5,374 bases of DNA from Rhodospirillaceae bacterium (GCA_030623425.1 JAUXMA010000146.1:1-5374); one strand, 5' to 3'; counted from the first letter of the stretch, positions 1-5,181 are shown. A program made the numbers and translations. Notes: generated from the sequence alone by a model not told the origin.

Positions 1-226
1 CAACATTCAAGCCTTGACCCCTTATTTTCTTGTTCAACACTCTGTTGAAGATGCGGACTATCTGACTGGCATTACAAAACTCCAAGTCCATAAATGGCGG
101 TGCCGTCCGCAAGACCCCGTAAACTACAAGGCGATGCTGTTTGGCGCGGCCTACGCCAAGGCGATGGCCGAGACCAGCAACGTGACGGCGGGGCCTTTCT
201 TTATCGTGCGTCCCCTGCCCAATAAG

Positions 227-255
227 TTGACGTCGGTGCCGGCAAGCTTTATATT
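227..255 (+). promoter_or_regulatory. Sigma-70-type promoter for the phage-type gene at 290
   Basis: The -35 box TTGACG (227-232) matches consensus at 5 of 6 positions, the spacer is exactly 17 bases, and the -10 box TATATT (250-255) matches at 5 of 6. Transcription would begin near 262, about 28 bases ahead of the ATG at 290, which has its own ribosome binding site. The frame of the downstream gene is open through this promoter to the left edge, but the promoter argues that positions 1-226 lie upstream of the gene. I recognise nothing else in 1-226. Confidence 0.6.
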
Positions 256-289
256 GCGCTCGACACTTAATTTTCTGGAGGGCGGTCGA

Positions 290-943
290 ATGGTGACTGG
301 AAAAGATGTAATCGTCGAATTTCAGGCCCTAACCGGCTGGTCTGGTAGCAACCTCCGAACTCGTCTTCGTTGGTTGACGACGGCCGAGGTTACACCGAAG
401 GGCAAGGGTGGAAGGTCCGGCGCCGGCGCGGCCGAGTTCGCTGTAGATGACGTTGCCATGCTGCTGCTTGGTCTCGCGGCTAAAGAAGCAAAAGACGCGC
501 CGGACAGCGCGGTGAAACTGGCGGCGGCCTTGGGGCCTAAAAACCAGACCCTCCTGGACACGCTTACCGCCGCACTCACAATGGATTTGCATGACACGAA
601 GGCTTTTATTCATTCGCTGACGTTGCCGATTGGAATTGAACATAATTTATTGAGCTTTGATGCGCCCGCCACCGTCGAATGGATTGGCACGGATATCGAA
701 GGCGTCCTTGTTAAACAATACTTCTGTACCCAGGGGCCGCCGACATCGGCATCCAAGAAAGTGAAAAAGAAGGTGAAAAGGGGAAACGCGTCCGAGTCTC
801 TTCCCTCGGATGACATAAACGCGGTTGATATGCCGCGCTTCTCACATCTCGTGCGGTTTCAAGGGAGCATAATTCGCCTGTTGGGGGTGCGGCTGGGTTT
901 TATTACCGGCGTCGACGCCGAAGTTAAGGCGGTGGCGCGATGA
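290..943 (+). CDS. Phage/integrated-element protein with N-terminal helix-turn-helix-like region, function unknown
   Basis: A 217-residue protein. I chose the ATG at 290 because GGAGG sits at 278-282, seven bases upstream, and a near-consensus promoter lies at 227-255; the open frame continues left to the window edge, so a longer product cannot be excluded. Residues about 7-38 (VIVEFQALTGW, then SNLRTRLRWL) resemble the HTH-like start of small proteins carried on alphaproteobacterial prophages and integrative elements; this is from memory, not a search. Residues 155-164 are a lysine-rich stretch (KKVKKKVKR), possibly a nucleic-acid-binding linker before a hydrophobic C-terminus. No signal peptide or membrane segment is seen. 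Its stop overlaps the next start (ATGA at 940-943), so the two genes were probably translationally coupled. Likely role: regulator or accessory protein of the element, by inference from context only. Confidence 0.65.
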   Translation: MVTGKDVIVEFQALTGWSGSNLRTRLRWLTTAEVTPKGKGGRSGAGAAEFAVDDVAMLLLGLAAKEAKDAPDSAVKLAAALGPKNQTLLDTLTAALTMDLHDTKAFIHSLTLPIGIEHNLLSFDAPATVEWIGTDIEGVLVKQYFCTQGPPTSASKKVKKKVKRGNASESLPSDDINAVDMPRFSHLVRFQGSIIRLLGVRLGFITGVDAEVKAVAR

Positions 944-1168
944 AAAAGCTGGCCAACACCCTTCCCCTTTCCCGGGCCTGTGCCGAGAATATGGGGAGCG
1001 GCCTATATCGGCGTGGGCACCTCGCTGTGGGATGATATGGTGAAGGACGGCAGGATGCCGGGACCGAAGAGAATCAACGCCCGAAAAATATGGGATCGGA
1101 GGCAGGTTGACGAAGCGTTTTCCGCGTCGCCCGATACTGCCGAGGCGAATCCGTGGGACGAAGATTAA
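940..1168 (+). pseudogene. AlpA/excisionase-like helix-turn-helix regulator, apparently frameshifted
   Basis: Small DNA-binding protein of the MerR/AlpA-like type that sits before tyrosine integrases and usually controls integrase expression or excision. The ATG at 940 overlaps the upstream stop and reads MKKLANTLPLSRACAENMG, then stops at 1033-1035. The rest of the domain (AAYIGVGTSLWDDMVKDGR, then MPGPKRINARKIWDRRQV) is in the +1 frame from 998 to the TAA at 1166-1168. Skipping one base, for example A997, gives a 75-residue protein whose first helix keeps the usual spacing (SR...AAYIGVG). Without a shift, the only start in the second frame is GTG 980, which gives 62 residues, lacks most of helix 1 and has no clear ribosome binding site. 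So either the gene is broken, the read has an extra base, or a short GTG-started form is made. Family assignment is good; the broken state is inference. Confidence 0.6.
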
Positions 1169-1180
1169 GGGAGAGGCGGC

Positions 1181-1210
1181 ATGAAAATCAGGCTTCGAGA
1201 CGGCAGTTGA
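1181..1210 (+). pseudogene. Stub of a tyrosine integrase gene (start region only)
   Basis: Directly after the AlpA-like gene, a strong ribosome binding site (GGGAGAGG, 1169-1176) precedes ATG 1181, which reads MKIRLRDGS and stops at TGA 1208. In related alphaproteobacterial elements the gene at this position is a tyrosine recombinase whose N-terminus, as I recall it, begins MKIRLR followed by YVVED-like sequence. Here the match ends after about six codons and no integrase sequence follows in any frame. The simplest reading is that a deletion or rearrangement with a left breakpoint near 1199 removed the integrase. A real nine-residue peptide is the alternative. The identification depends on a very short match plus context. 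Confidence 0.4.
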
Positions 1211-1242
1211 ACGAATGCCAGAGAACACCTGATCTCCTCTCC

Positions 1243-1476
1243 ATGGACATGCTCAAAAAACCCATCGCCGCCGGCCTTATCATGACGGCGGCTCTTTACC
1301 CGGCTGGGTCCGTCGTGGTTTACCTCGACAAAGACAAGATTGGGCTTACCTCTGCGCCAATTGCTGACATCAAGTTCAAGAATCCCCCCAAGAGCCAATC
1401 CGAGTTCGATACTCATGGAGGACTCGTCGAGATAATAGCTCTCACGTCCGGCCACGCCGAATTCCTGAAAACCTGA
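1243..1476 (+). CDS. Hypothetical small protein, possibly exported
   Basis: A 77-residue reading frame (72 or so from the second ATG at 1249, then to TGA 1474-1476). I do not recognise it. The N-terminus has a positive start (MLKK) followed by a hydrophobic run (PIAAGLIMTAALYPAG), which resembles a signal peptide or membrane anchor; the rest is mixed, with no cysteines or repeats. Third codon positions look moderately GC-rich, as expected of a real gene here, but no ribosome binding site precedes either ATG and I see no convincing promoter. A 128-codon minus-strand frame (1165-1551) covers the same DNA and is about equally unsupported. The segment lies just past the truncated integrase, so it may be leftover element DNA rather than a gene. 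Confidence 0.33.
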   Translation: MDMLKKPIAAGLIMTAALYPAGSVVVYLDKDKIGLTSAPIADIKFKNPPKSQSEFDTHGGLVEIIALTSGHAEFLKT

Positions 1477-1524
1477 TTCTCCGTCCCTTAGCCTCAAGGT
1501 CAACGATGCCTCCGGCGGCCGTCG

Positions 1525-1558
1525 CCGCATTGGCATGTCCGTTTCGGACACTATGCGG
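1525..1558. repeat. Two-part hairpin next to the stop of the Sel1-like gene
   Basis: Inner stem TGTCCG (1536-1541) / CGGACA (1545-1550) with a 3-base TTT loop; outer stem CCGCAT (1525-1530) / ATGCGG (1553-1558), separated by an uneven internal loop of 5 and 2 bases. It begins immediately after the minus-strand stop codon at 1559-1561. In that place it could end or protect the Sel1-like transcript, though no T-run follows it. The perfect inner palindrome could equally be a repressor site. Confidence 0.5.
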
Positions 1559-1834
1559 CTACGGCTTCTTGGGCCGCCACTCCCGCGCCAGCCGTTGCGC
1601 CTCGGCGATCTCGGCGGGGGTCATTTCCTCGGCAACGAGGTCTAGGCCCTTTCTGGCGGTTTCCTCGCCTTTCGCAGCCGCCAGGTTGAACCACATGTGA
1701 GCTTGCACGAAGTCCTGGGTGACGCCCTGGCCCTTCGCGTACATGACGCCGAGGTTGTACTGGGACGAGGCGTGGCCCTTCCCGGCGGCCTTCCGGGTCA
1801 CGCCGAAGATCGCCGCCGAAAACAATTTTCTCAT
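1559..1834 (-). CDS. Short Sel1-repeat (TPR-like) protein, probably internally deleted
   Basis: A 91-residue protein. ATG at 1834 is chosen because GGAGGTG lies seven bases upstream; the longer frame to 1849 ignores that site. Residues about 16-56 (AAGKGHASSQYNLGVMYAKG, then QGVTQDFVQAHMWFNLAAA) form one clear Sel1 repeat, with the usual AxxGHAxAQYNLGxMY and AxxWFxLAA pattern. The tail (MTPAEIAEAQRLAREWRPK) is the familiar C-terminal helix of secreted Sel1-repeat proteins in alphaproteobacteria. The first 13 residues (MRKLFSAAIFGVT) look like the start of a signal peptide, but the hydrophobic core and cleavage site are missing and the chain runs straight into the last repeat. Family members normally have several repeats, so the middle seems lost. 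Sel1 proteins are helical scaffolds for protein contacts, here presumably periplasmic; whether this short form folds or is exported is unclear. Confidence 0.7.
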   Translation of the reverse strand: MRKLFSAAIFGVTRKAAGKGHASSQYNLGVMYAKGQGVTQDFVQAHMWFNLAAAKGEETARKGLDLVAEEMTPAEIAEAQRLAREWRPKKP

Positions 1835-1864
1835 GACGCACCTCCCCATACGCGGGGATGTCAG

Positions 1865-1892
1865 AGTATCCAGGCGGGCGCGTCGTGGACAA
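1865..1892 (-). promoter_or_regulatory. Possible promoter of the Sel1-like gene
   Basis: On the minus strand TTGTCC (1892-1887, 4 of 6 consensus positions) and GATACT (1870-1865, 4 of 6) are separated by 16 bases. Transcription would start near 1858, about 24 bases before the ATG at 1834, leaving room for the strong ribosome binding site. Each box is only moderately good, so this is tentative. Confidence 0.35.
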
Positions 1893-1952
1893 GGGAAAAG
1901 TTTAGGCTATTCGTCGTTGCAACCTGCCTGCATCGGAATGAAGGGCTTTTCC

Positions 1953-1980
1953 GGACTGTCCGCACCGTTATCCGGGACAG
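1953..1980. repeat. Inverted repeat CTGTCC / GGACAG in the recQ-sel1 intergenic region
   Basis: CTGTCC (1956-1961) pairs with GGACAG (1975-1980) around a 13-base spacer, and GGACTGTCC (1953-1961) is itself a palindrome. It lies about 120 bases upstream of the Sel1-like start. An A-rich run (1985-2000) follows on the plus strand. It is not a standard terminator in either direction because the T-run would precede the stem. It shares the TGTCCG half-site with the hairpin at 1536-1550 on the other side of the Sel1-like gene. The rest of the 1835-2095 gap holds only the promoter candidate and the tandem repeat. Confidence 0.4.
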
Positions 1981-2004
1981 CCCCCAAAAAAATTAAAAAT
2001 TCAA

Positions 2005-2030
2005 GACCCCGAGGACGGACCCCGAGGACG
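2005..2030. repeat. 13-bp perfect tandem repeat
   Basis: GACCCCGAGGACG occurs twice head to tail (2005-2017 and 2018-2030). It lies 66 bases past the recQ stop. On the minus strand it is followed by a T-rich run (to about 1985), so the pair may help end recQ transcription, but I cannot draw a good stem from it. Confidence 0.7.
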
Positions 2031-2095
2031 TTTCTTTTGCCGCCTCTAAGAGCCGTATCCTTGCGGTGAAGAACCAACCGCCGGCGGCGGGAACC

Positions 2096-4102
2096 TTACG
2101 TTTGAAGCCGTTTCAGCCGGCTTCTGATGGCGCCCGGCTGTCTTCCCAGGGCATTGGCGATTTCCACCGCCGGTTGTCCATTTTCATAGCGTCGCAGCAG
2201 CTCCCGCTCTTCCGCCTCGGTCCATGGCGCGTAGGCCTTGGCATGCTTTTCGCCTTCGTCCTCGTTTTCCGGCTCTTCGGCGTTACCCGAGAAATCCCCG
2301 ATCAGGGCCAGGAACGGAGCGGCGAGATCCCGCAGCCTGGCTTTGCCGACCCCGTGGACATCGGCGAATTCCGCTTCGTTTCGGGGTTTGCGGCGGGCCA
2401 TCTCCAACAAGGCGCGGTCTTGAAATATTACATAGGCCGGCACTCCCCGTTCCTGGGCGATGCTCAACCGCAACTCCTTCAAGGCCTCGAACAGGCCGGA
2501 ATCCGAATCGGAGAGGTCGGCCGTGGCCAACTTCTTGCTCGCCGCCGCGGTCCTGGTCTTGGCGCGCATGGTATCCCGCCGGCGGCGGAATGCCGCCTCC
2601 CCGCGCATCAGGGCAAAGCCGTTTTTGGTGATGCTCAGCCCCCCATGGCCGGCGATGTCCAATCGAAGATAGCCGGCGGCGACCAGTTGGCGAACGATCG
2701 AGCGCCAGGCCTCCTTGTCGAGATCGCCGCCGACGCCATAGGTCGGCAGGCGATCATGGCGCAAGGTTCGAATCTTGTCGGTATCGGCGCCGCGCAACAC
2801 GTCGATGACATGCGCCGCCCCGAAGCGTTGGCCGGTCCGGTAAACGGCGCTCAGGGCCTTTTGACCGTCGACCGTGCCATCTTCCAAGGCTGGCGGGTCC
2901 TGGCAGACGTCGCAATTGCCGCATGGCCCGCTGTCCTCGCCAAAATACGAAAGCAATGCCCGGCGGCGGCACTCCGGCGATTCGCAATAGGCGATCAGGA
3001 CGTCGAGTCTTTTGTGTTCGCGCCGCTTGTGCGCCTCGTCGCCGCCATCCTGTTCAACGAACAAGCGCCGCTGGCGAATGTCGTCGAGACCGTAAAGCAT
3101 AAGCGCGTCGGCGGGCCCGCCGTCGCGGCCGGCCCTGCCCAGCTCCTGATAATAAGCCTCCATGTTGGCGGGTAGATTGGCGTGGAAGACGTACCTCACG
3201 TCGGCCTTTACGATGCACATGCCGAAGGCGATGGTGGCGACCATCACCACCGCCGACCCGGTCATGAATACATCCTGGTTGACTTTGCGTTCGGTCTTGT
3301 CCATTCCGGCATGGTAGGGGAGAGCATGAATGCCGTTGCCGGCAAGAAAGTCCGCCGTTTCCTCCGTCTTCTTCCGCGACAGGCAGTAGACGATGCCGCT
3401 TTCGCCCATTCGTGAACGCACGAACTCCACAAGCTGACGTTTCCAGTCACCCCGGGCTTCCACCGCCAGGCGTATGTTCGGGCGGTCGAAGCCGGTTACG
3501 AAGGTTCGGCCGTCGCCAGCGAAAAGCTTTGCCGCGATGTCCTTCCTGGTCGCCGCGTCGGCCGTCGCGGTGAGCGCCGCTATGGGCACGCCGGGGAACA
3601 GTCCGCCAAGGCGGGCCAACTCACCGTATTCAGGACGAAATGACGGCCCCCAACGGGAAATGCAATGCGCCTCGTCGATGACGATGAGTTTCAGGGGCAA
3701 TCGCCGTAACGCTTCCAGCATGCGGACGGTCATCAGGCGTTCCGGGGATATGTAGAGGAGGCGCGTTCGACCCGCCGCCGCCCGCCTCCAACTGGCGGCG
3801 TTGACTTGATAGGGGCGCGAGGAGTTGATCGTCTCGGCGGCGACGCCCGACAGCTTGAGCGCCGCCACCTGGTCTTCCATCAACGCCACCAACGGGGAAA
3901 CGACGATCGTCAACCCACCTCGAATCAGGGCGGGGATCTGAAAGCACAAGGATTTGCCCGATCCCGTCGGCATCACCATAAGCACATTGGCGCCGGCCAG
4001 AAGCGTCGCCAGCACCTCTTCTTGTCCTGGCCGGAACGAGGAAAACCCGAAAACCTCCCGCAGAATTCGAGGCGCTTCGGAGTTGCGGGGAAGAGTTGAC
4101 AT
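2096..4102 (-). CDS. recQ: ATP-dependent DNA helicase RecQ
   Basis: RecQ, a 3'-to-5' DNA helicase of recombination and replication-fork repair. The 668-residue protein starts at ATG 4102, which has AAGGTG six bases upstream; the ATG at 4141 (13 residues longer) lacks a good site. Domains: motif 0 FRPGQ (23-27); Walker A PTGSGKS (45-51); Walker B DEAH (143-146); aromatic-rich loop SRWGPSFRPEY (149-159); motif III TATAD (178-182); motif VI QELGRAGRDG (319-328); zinc cysteines 378, 394, 397, 400; RQC winged helix about 405-500; HRDC about 535-603; then an acidic linker and a helix-turn-helix-like tail (625-667, WTEAEE...AVEIANALGR...AIRSRLKRL). Oddities: motif V reads AFGMCIVKADV where the family has GMG-I-D/N-K (Cys296, Val298), and the loop has Pro153 where E. 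coli RecQ has His. The frame is otherwise intact, so I call it a complete gene with uncertain activity. No clear promoter is visible. Confidence 0.95.
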   Translation of the reverse strand: MSTLPRNSEAPRILREVFGFSSFRPGQEEVLATLLAGANVLMVMPTGSGKSLCFQIPALIRGGLTIVVSPLVALMEDQVAALKLSGVAAETINSSRPYQVNAASWRRAAAGRTRLLYISPERLMTVRMLEALRRLPLKLIVIDEAHCISRWGPSFRPEYGELARLGGLFPGVPIAALTATADAATRKDIAAKLFAGDGRTFVTGFDRPNIRLAVEARGDWKRQLVEFVRSRMGESGIVYCLSRKKTEETADFLAGNGIHALPYHAGMDKTERKVNQDVFMTGSAVVMVATIAFGMCIVKADVRYVFHANLPANMEAYYQELGRAGRDGGPADALMLYGLDDIRQRRLFVEQDGGDEAHKRREHKRLDVLIAYCESPECRRRALLSYFGEDSGPCGNCDVCQDPPALEDGTVDGQKALSAVYRTGQRFGAAHVIDVLRGADTDKIRTLRHDRLPTYGVGGDLDKEAWRSIVRQLVAAGYLRLDIAGHGGLSITKNGFALMRGEAAFRRRRDTMRAKTRTAAASKKLATADLSDSDSGLFEALKELRLSIAQERGVPAYVIFQDRALLEMARRKPRNEAEFADVHGVGKARLRDLAAPFLALIGDFSGNAEEPENEDEGEKHAKAYAPWTEAEERELLRRYENGQPAVEIANALGRQPGAIRSRLKRLQT

Positions 4103-4130
4103 ATGACGCACCTTACGACGACTTCCCTTG

Positions 4131-4358
4131 TTAACCGACATTCCCGTTCGACTCGTTTTCCAGGCCCCAACATGCCAAAGCGATGAACGCTAGGCAACGG
4201 CGGCCGGCCACGAGGACCATTCGTTTCCGCCGTCCGGCCCGCCGCTTGAGGCCATCGGCCCGGCCCAACGACGCCACGATAAAGAGCTCGGACGTATGAC
4301 CTGGTACGTCCCAACCAAGCCAGCCGAGCGTGTCGTCGGTAGCTTCTAACAGGAACAT
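4131..4358 (-). CDS. Doubtful small hypothetical ORF upstream of recQ
   Basis: A 75-residue frame ending 28 bases before the recQ start, in the same direction, so it could lead a two-gene unit. I do not recognise it. It contains a basic patch (LKRRAGRRKR) followed by a hydrophobic stretch (MVLVAGRRCLAFIALACWG) too interrupted for a confident membrane segment. Third codon positions lean GC. No ribosome binding site precedes ATG 4358, and an overlapping frame in another register is also open. A 7-bp inverted repeat (GGACGTA 4290-4296 / TACGTCC 4305-4311) lies inside it. The 4103-4448 stretch otherwise shows only the tRNA-Thr terminator candidate. Confidence 0.22.
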   Translation of the reverse strand: MFLLEATDDTLGWLGWDVPGHTSELFIVASLGRADGLKRRAGRRKRMVLVAGRRCLAFIALACWGLENESNGNVG

Positions 4359-4388
4359 TTCGGCACAAAAAGTCTGACAAACCCCTCG

Positions 4389-4415
4389 AAAAAAGTCTCA
4401 CAGAACATTTGTGAA
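4389..4415 (-). terminator. Candidate intrinsic terminator of tRNA-Thr
   Basis: On the minus strand, TTCACA (4415-4410) pairs with TGTGAG (4402-4397, one G-T pair) around a 7-base loop, followed by AC and six T (4394-4389). It lies about 34 bases past the tRNA-Thr CCA end. The stem is short and AT-rich. A second T-tract in nearly the same sequence context follows 23 bases later (4371-4367), possibly a backup. Confidence 0.4.
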
Positions 4416-4448
4416 CACCGGCAAGGCGTTGATGGAAAAGGAAGGAAT

Positions 4449-4524
4449 TGGTGCCGGATGGAGGATTCGAACCCCCGACCTACTGATTACAAATCAGCCG
4501 CTCTGCCAGCTGAGCTAATCCGGC
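4449..4524 (-). tRNA. tRNA-Thr (anticodon TGT)
   Basis: Complete 76-base tRNA including encoded CCA (4451-4449). Acceptor arms GCCGGAT and ATCCGGC pair perfectly, with discriminator A. The anticodon loop TTTGTAA gives TGT, reading ACA and related threonine codons; the stem is GCTGA/TCAGT. The T arm is GGGGG-TTCGAAT-CCTCC with one G-T pair. It follows the rlmB remnant in the same direction with 26 bases between, and may have relied on readthrough from it. Confidence 0.97.
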
Positions 4525-4550
4525 ATGGGAACGCCTTATCGCCAGTATGT

Positions 4551-4720
4551 TTATGCCTGTTTTCGCGCCAGTTCGTAAAGGGCCATGGCGGCGGCGGCGG
4601 AAGGATTGAGGCTGTCAACGGCGCCCGTCATCGGCGGCTGCCGTCGGTTTGCCGGCTCTTGCGCCCTTGGCGGCCGAAGGGATTCGACAATGGCCGCGAA
4701 GATGGCTTGCGCTTTGTCAT
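4551..4720 (-). pseudogene. rlmB: rlmB/TrmH-family 23S rRNA methyltransferase remnant with large internal deletion
   Basis: RlmB-type SpoU enzymes 2'-O-methylate 23S rRNA with S-adenosylmethionine. Only the two ends are visible. The C-terminal 26 codons (4631-4554, stop TAA 4553-4551) include GAVDSLNPSAAAAMALYEL, the conserved motif 3 of the SPOUT fold, where SLN helps bind the cofactor; the family usually has V or similar where Pro stands. In another frame, ATG 4720 opens a basic, Ser/Pro/Arg-rich segment (MTKRKPSSRPLSNPFGR...) of about 30 residues resembling the low-complexity N-termini of alphaproteobacterial RlmB, ending near 4632. The roughly 200 residues that should lie between, with the substrate-binding domain and motifs 1 and 2, are missing, and the two ends are out of frame. 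A continuous 101-codon frame (4856-4551) runs through but its beginning overlaps the promoter at 4820-4847, so it is unlikely to be a gene. The position between tRNA-Thr and tRNA-Tyr is where alphaproteobacteria keep this gene. The C-terminal match is firm; the N-terminal match is weaker. Confidence 0.6.
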
Positions 4721-4819
4721 AAGCTCGTTTAACATCTTGAAAATCGGTGTTTGGCAAGCGTCTCTGCCCAGGCGGGGAGACGAAAGTCCCTCTTATCTTC
4801 ATTTTGCTGTCTTTAGAAG

Positions 4820-4847
4820 TTGACAACTGGCTGTAAATCCTCATATT
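4820..4847 (+). promoter_or_regulatory. Sigma-70 promoter of the tRNA-Tyr/tRNA-Gly/tuf unit
   Basis: Perfect -35 box TTGACA (4820-4825), 16-base spacer, -10 box CATATT (4842-4847, 4 of 6). Transcription would start near 4854, leaving a 40-base leader before tRNA-Tyr. No other good promoter is seen between here and tuf, so all three genes probably share it. Confidence 0.6.
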
Positions 4848-4894
4848 TCCGGTCATTCATTCCGTTGCAGTGGCCGACGCTTAGGATGTGCCAA

Positions 4895-4979
4895 GGAGGG
4901 GTGCCCGAGTGGTTAAAGGGGACGGGCTGTAAACCCGTTGGCTATGCCTACGTTGGTTCGAATCCAACCTCCTCCACCA
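4895..4979 (+). tRNA. tRNA-Tyr (anticodon GTA)
   Basis: Complete 85-base class II tRNA with long variable arm. Acceptor GGAGGGG pairs with CTCCTCC (one G-T pair), discriminator A, encoded CCA at 4977-4979. Anticodon stem ACGGG/CCCGT with loop CTGTAAA gives GTA (4929-4931). The T arm GTTGG-TTCGAAT-CCAAC is perfect. Confidence 0.98.
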
Positions 4980-5002
4980 TATTTTGACGGGATGCCTCTT
5001 TT

Positions 5003-5018
5003 ACAACGGTACAACGGT
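5003..5018. repeat. 8-bp tandem repeat in the tRNA-Tyr/tRNA-Gly spacer
   Basis: ACAACGGT occurs twice head to tail (5003-5010, 5011-5018), in the 55-base spacer between the two tRNAs. It is probably a neutral slippage duplication in the processed spacer. Confidence 0.5.
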
Positions 5019-5034
5019 TCGGGTGTTTGGGTTC

Positions 5035-5108
5035 GCGGGTGTAGCTCAGTGGCAGAGCAGAAGCCTTCCAAGCTTACGACGAGGGTTCGATTCCCTTCAC
5101 CCGCTCCA
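5035..5108 (+). tRNA. tRNA-Gly (anticodon TCC)
   Basis: Complete 74-base tRNA. Acceptor GCGGGTG pairs with CACCCGC; discriminator T; encoded CCA at 5106-5108. The anticodon loop CTTCCAA gives TCC (5067-5069). The T arm reads GAGGG-TTCGATT-CCCTT, closing with one G-T pair. It lies 73 bases ahead of tuf, the usual alphaproteobacterial order. Confidence 0.97.
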
Positions 5109-5181
5109 GATCTTTGCCGGCTTCAGCGGCATTTGCATGCATGGTTTTTAAAGTCACGACCAGGGACGAAAGATTTAAGCG

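Noticed and set aside
14..289. N-terminal extension of the first gene from TTG at 14 or from before the window
   Set aside because: A near-consensus promoter at 227-255 and GGAGG at 278-282 point to ATG 290, and the family-like sequence begins there.
1697..2069. Plus-strand frames overlapping the Sel1-like gene
   Set aside because: Antisense to a clear Sel1 repeat with a strong ribosome binding site; no recognisable content.
2066..3175. Long plus-strand open frame of 369 codons
   Set aside because: Lies entirely antisense to recQ, whose helicase, RQC and HRDC motifs are unmistakable; it is a shadow of high-GC coding sequence.
4403..4416. GAAC-N6-GAAC resembling the alphaproteobacterial LexA/SOS box
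   Set aside because: The known site is GTTC-N7-GTTC; the spacing here is one base short, it lies about 300 bases from recQ, and the same bases form the tRNA-Thr terminator hairpin.
4551..4856. Continuous 101-codon minus-strand frame as an intact gene
   Set aside because: Its start overlaps the TTGACA promoter of the tRNA/tuf unit, it has no ribosome binding site, and only its last 26 codons match a known family; better explained as an rlmB remnant.
4449..5108. tRNA 3' ends as attachment sites for the element at the left
   Set aside because: No second copy of any tRNA 3' end is visible in the window.
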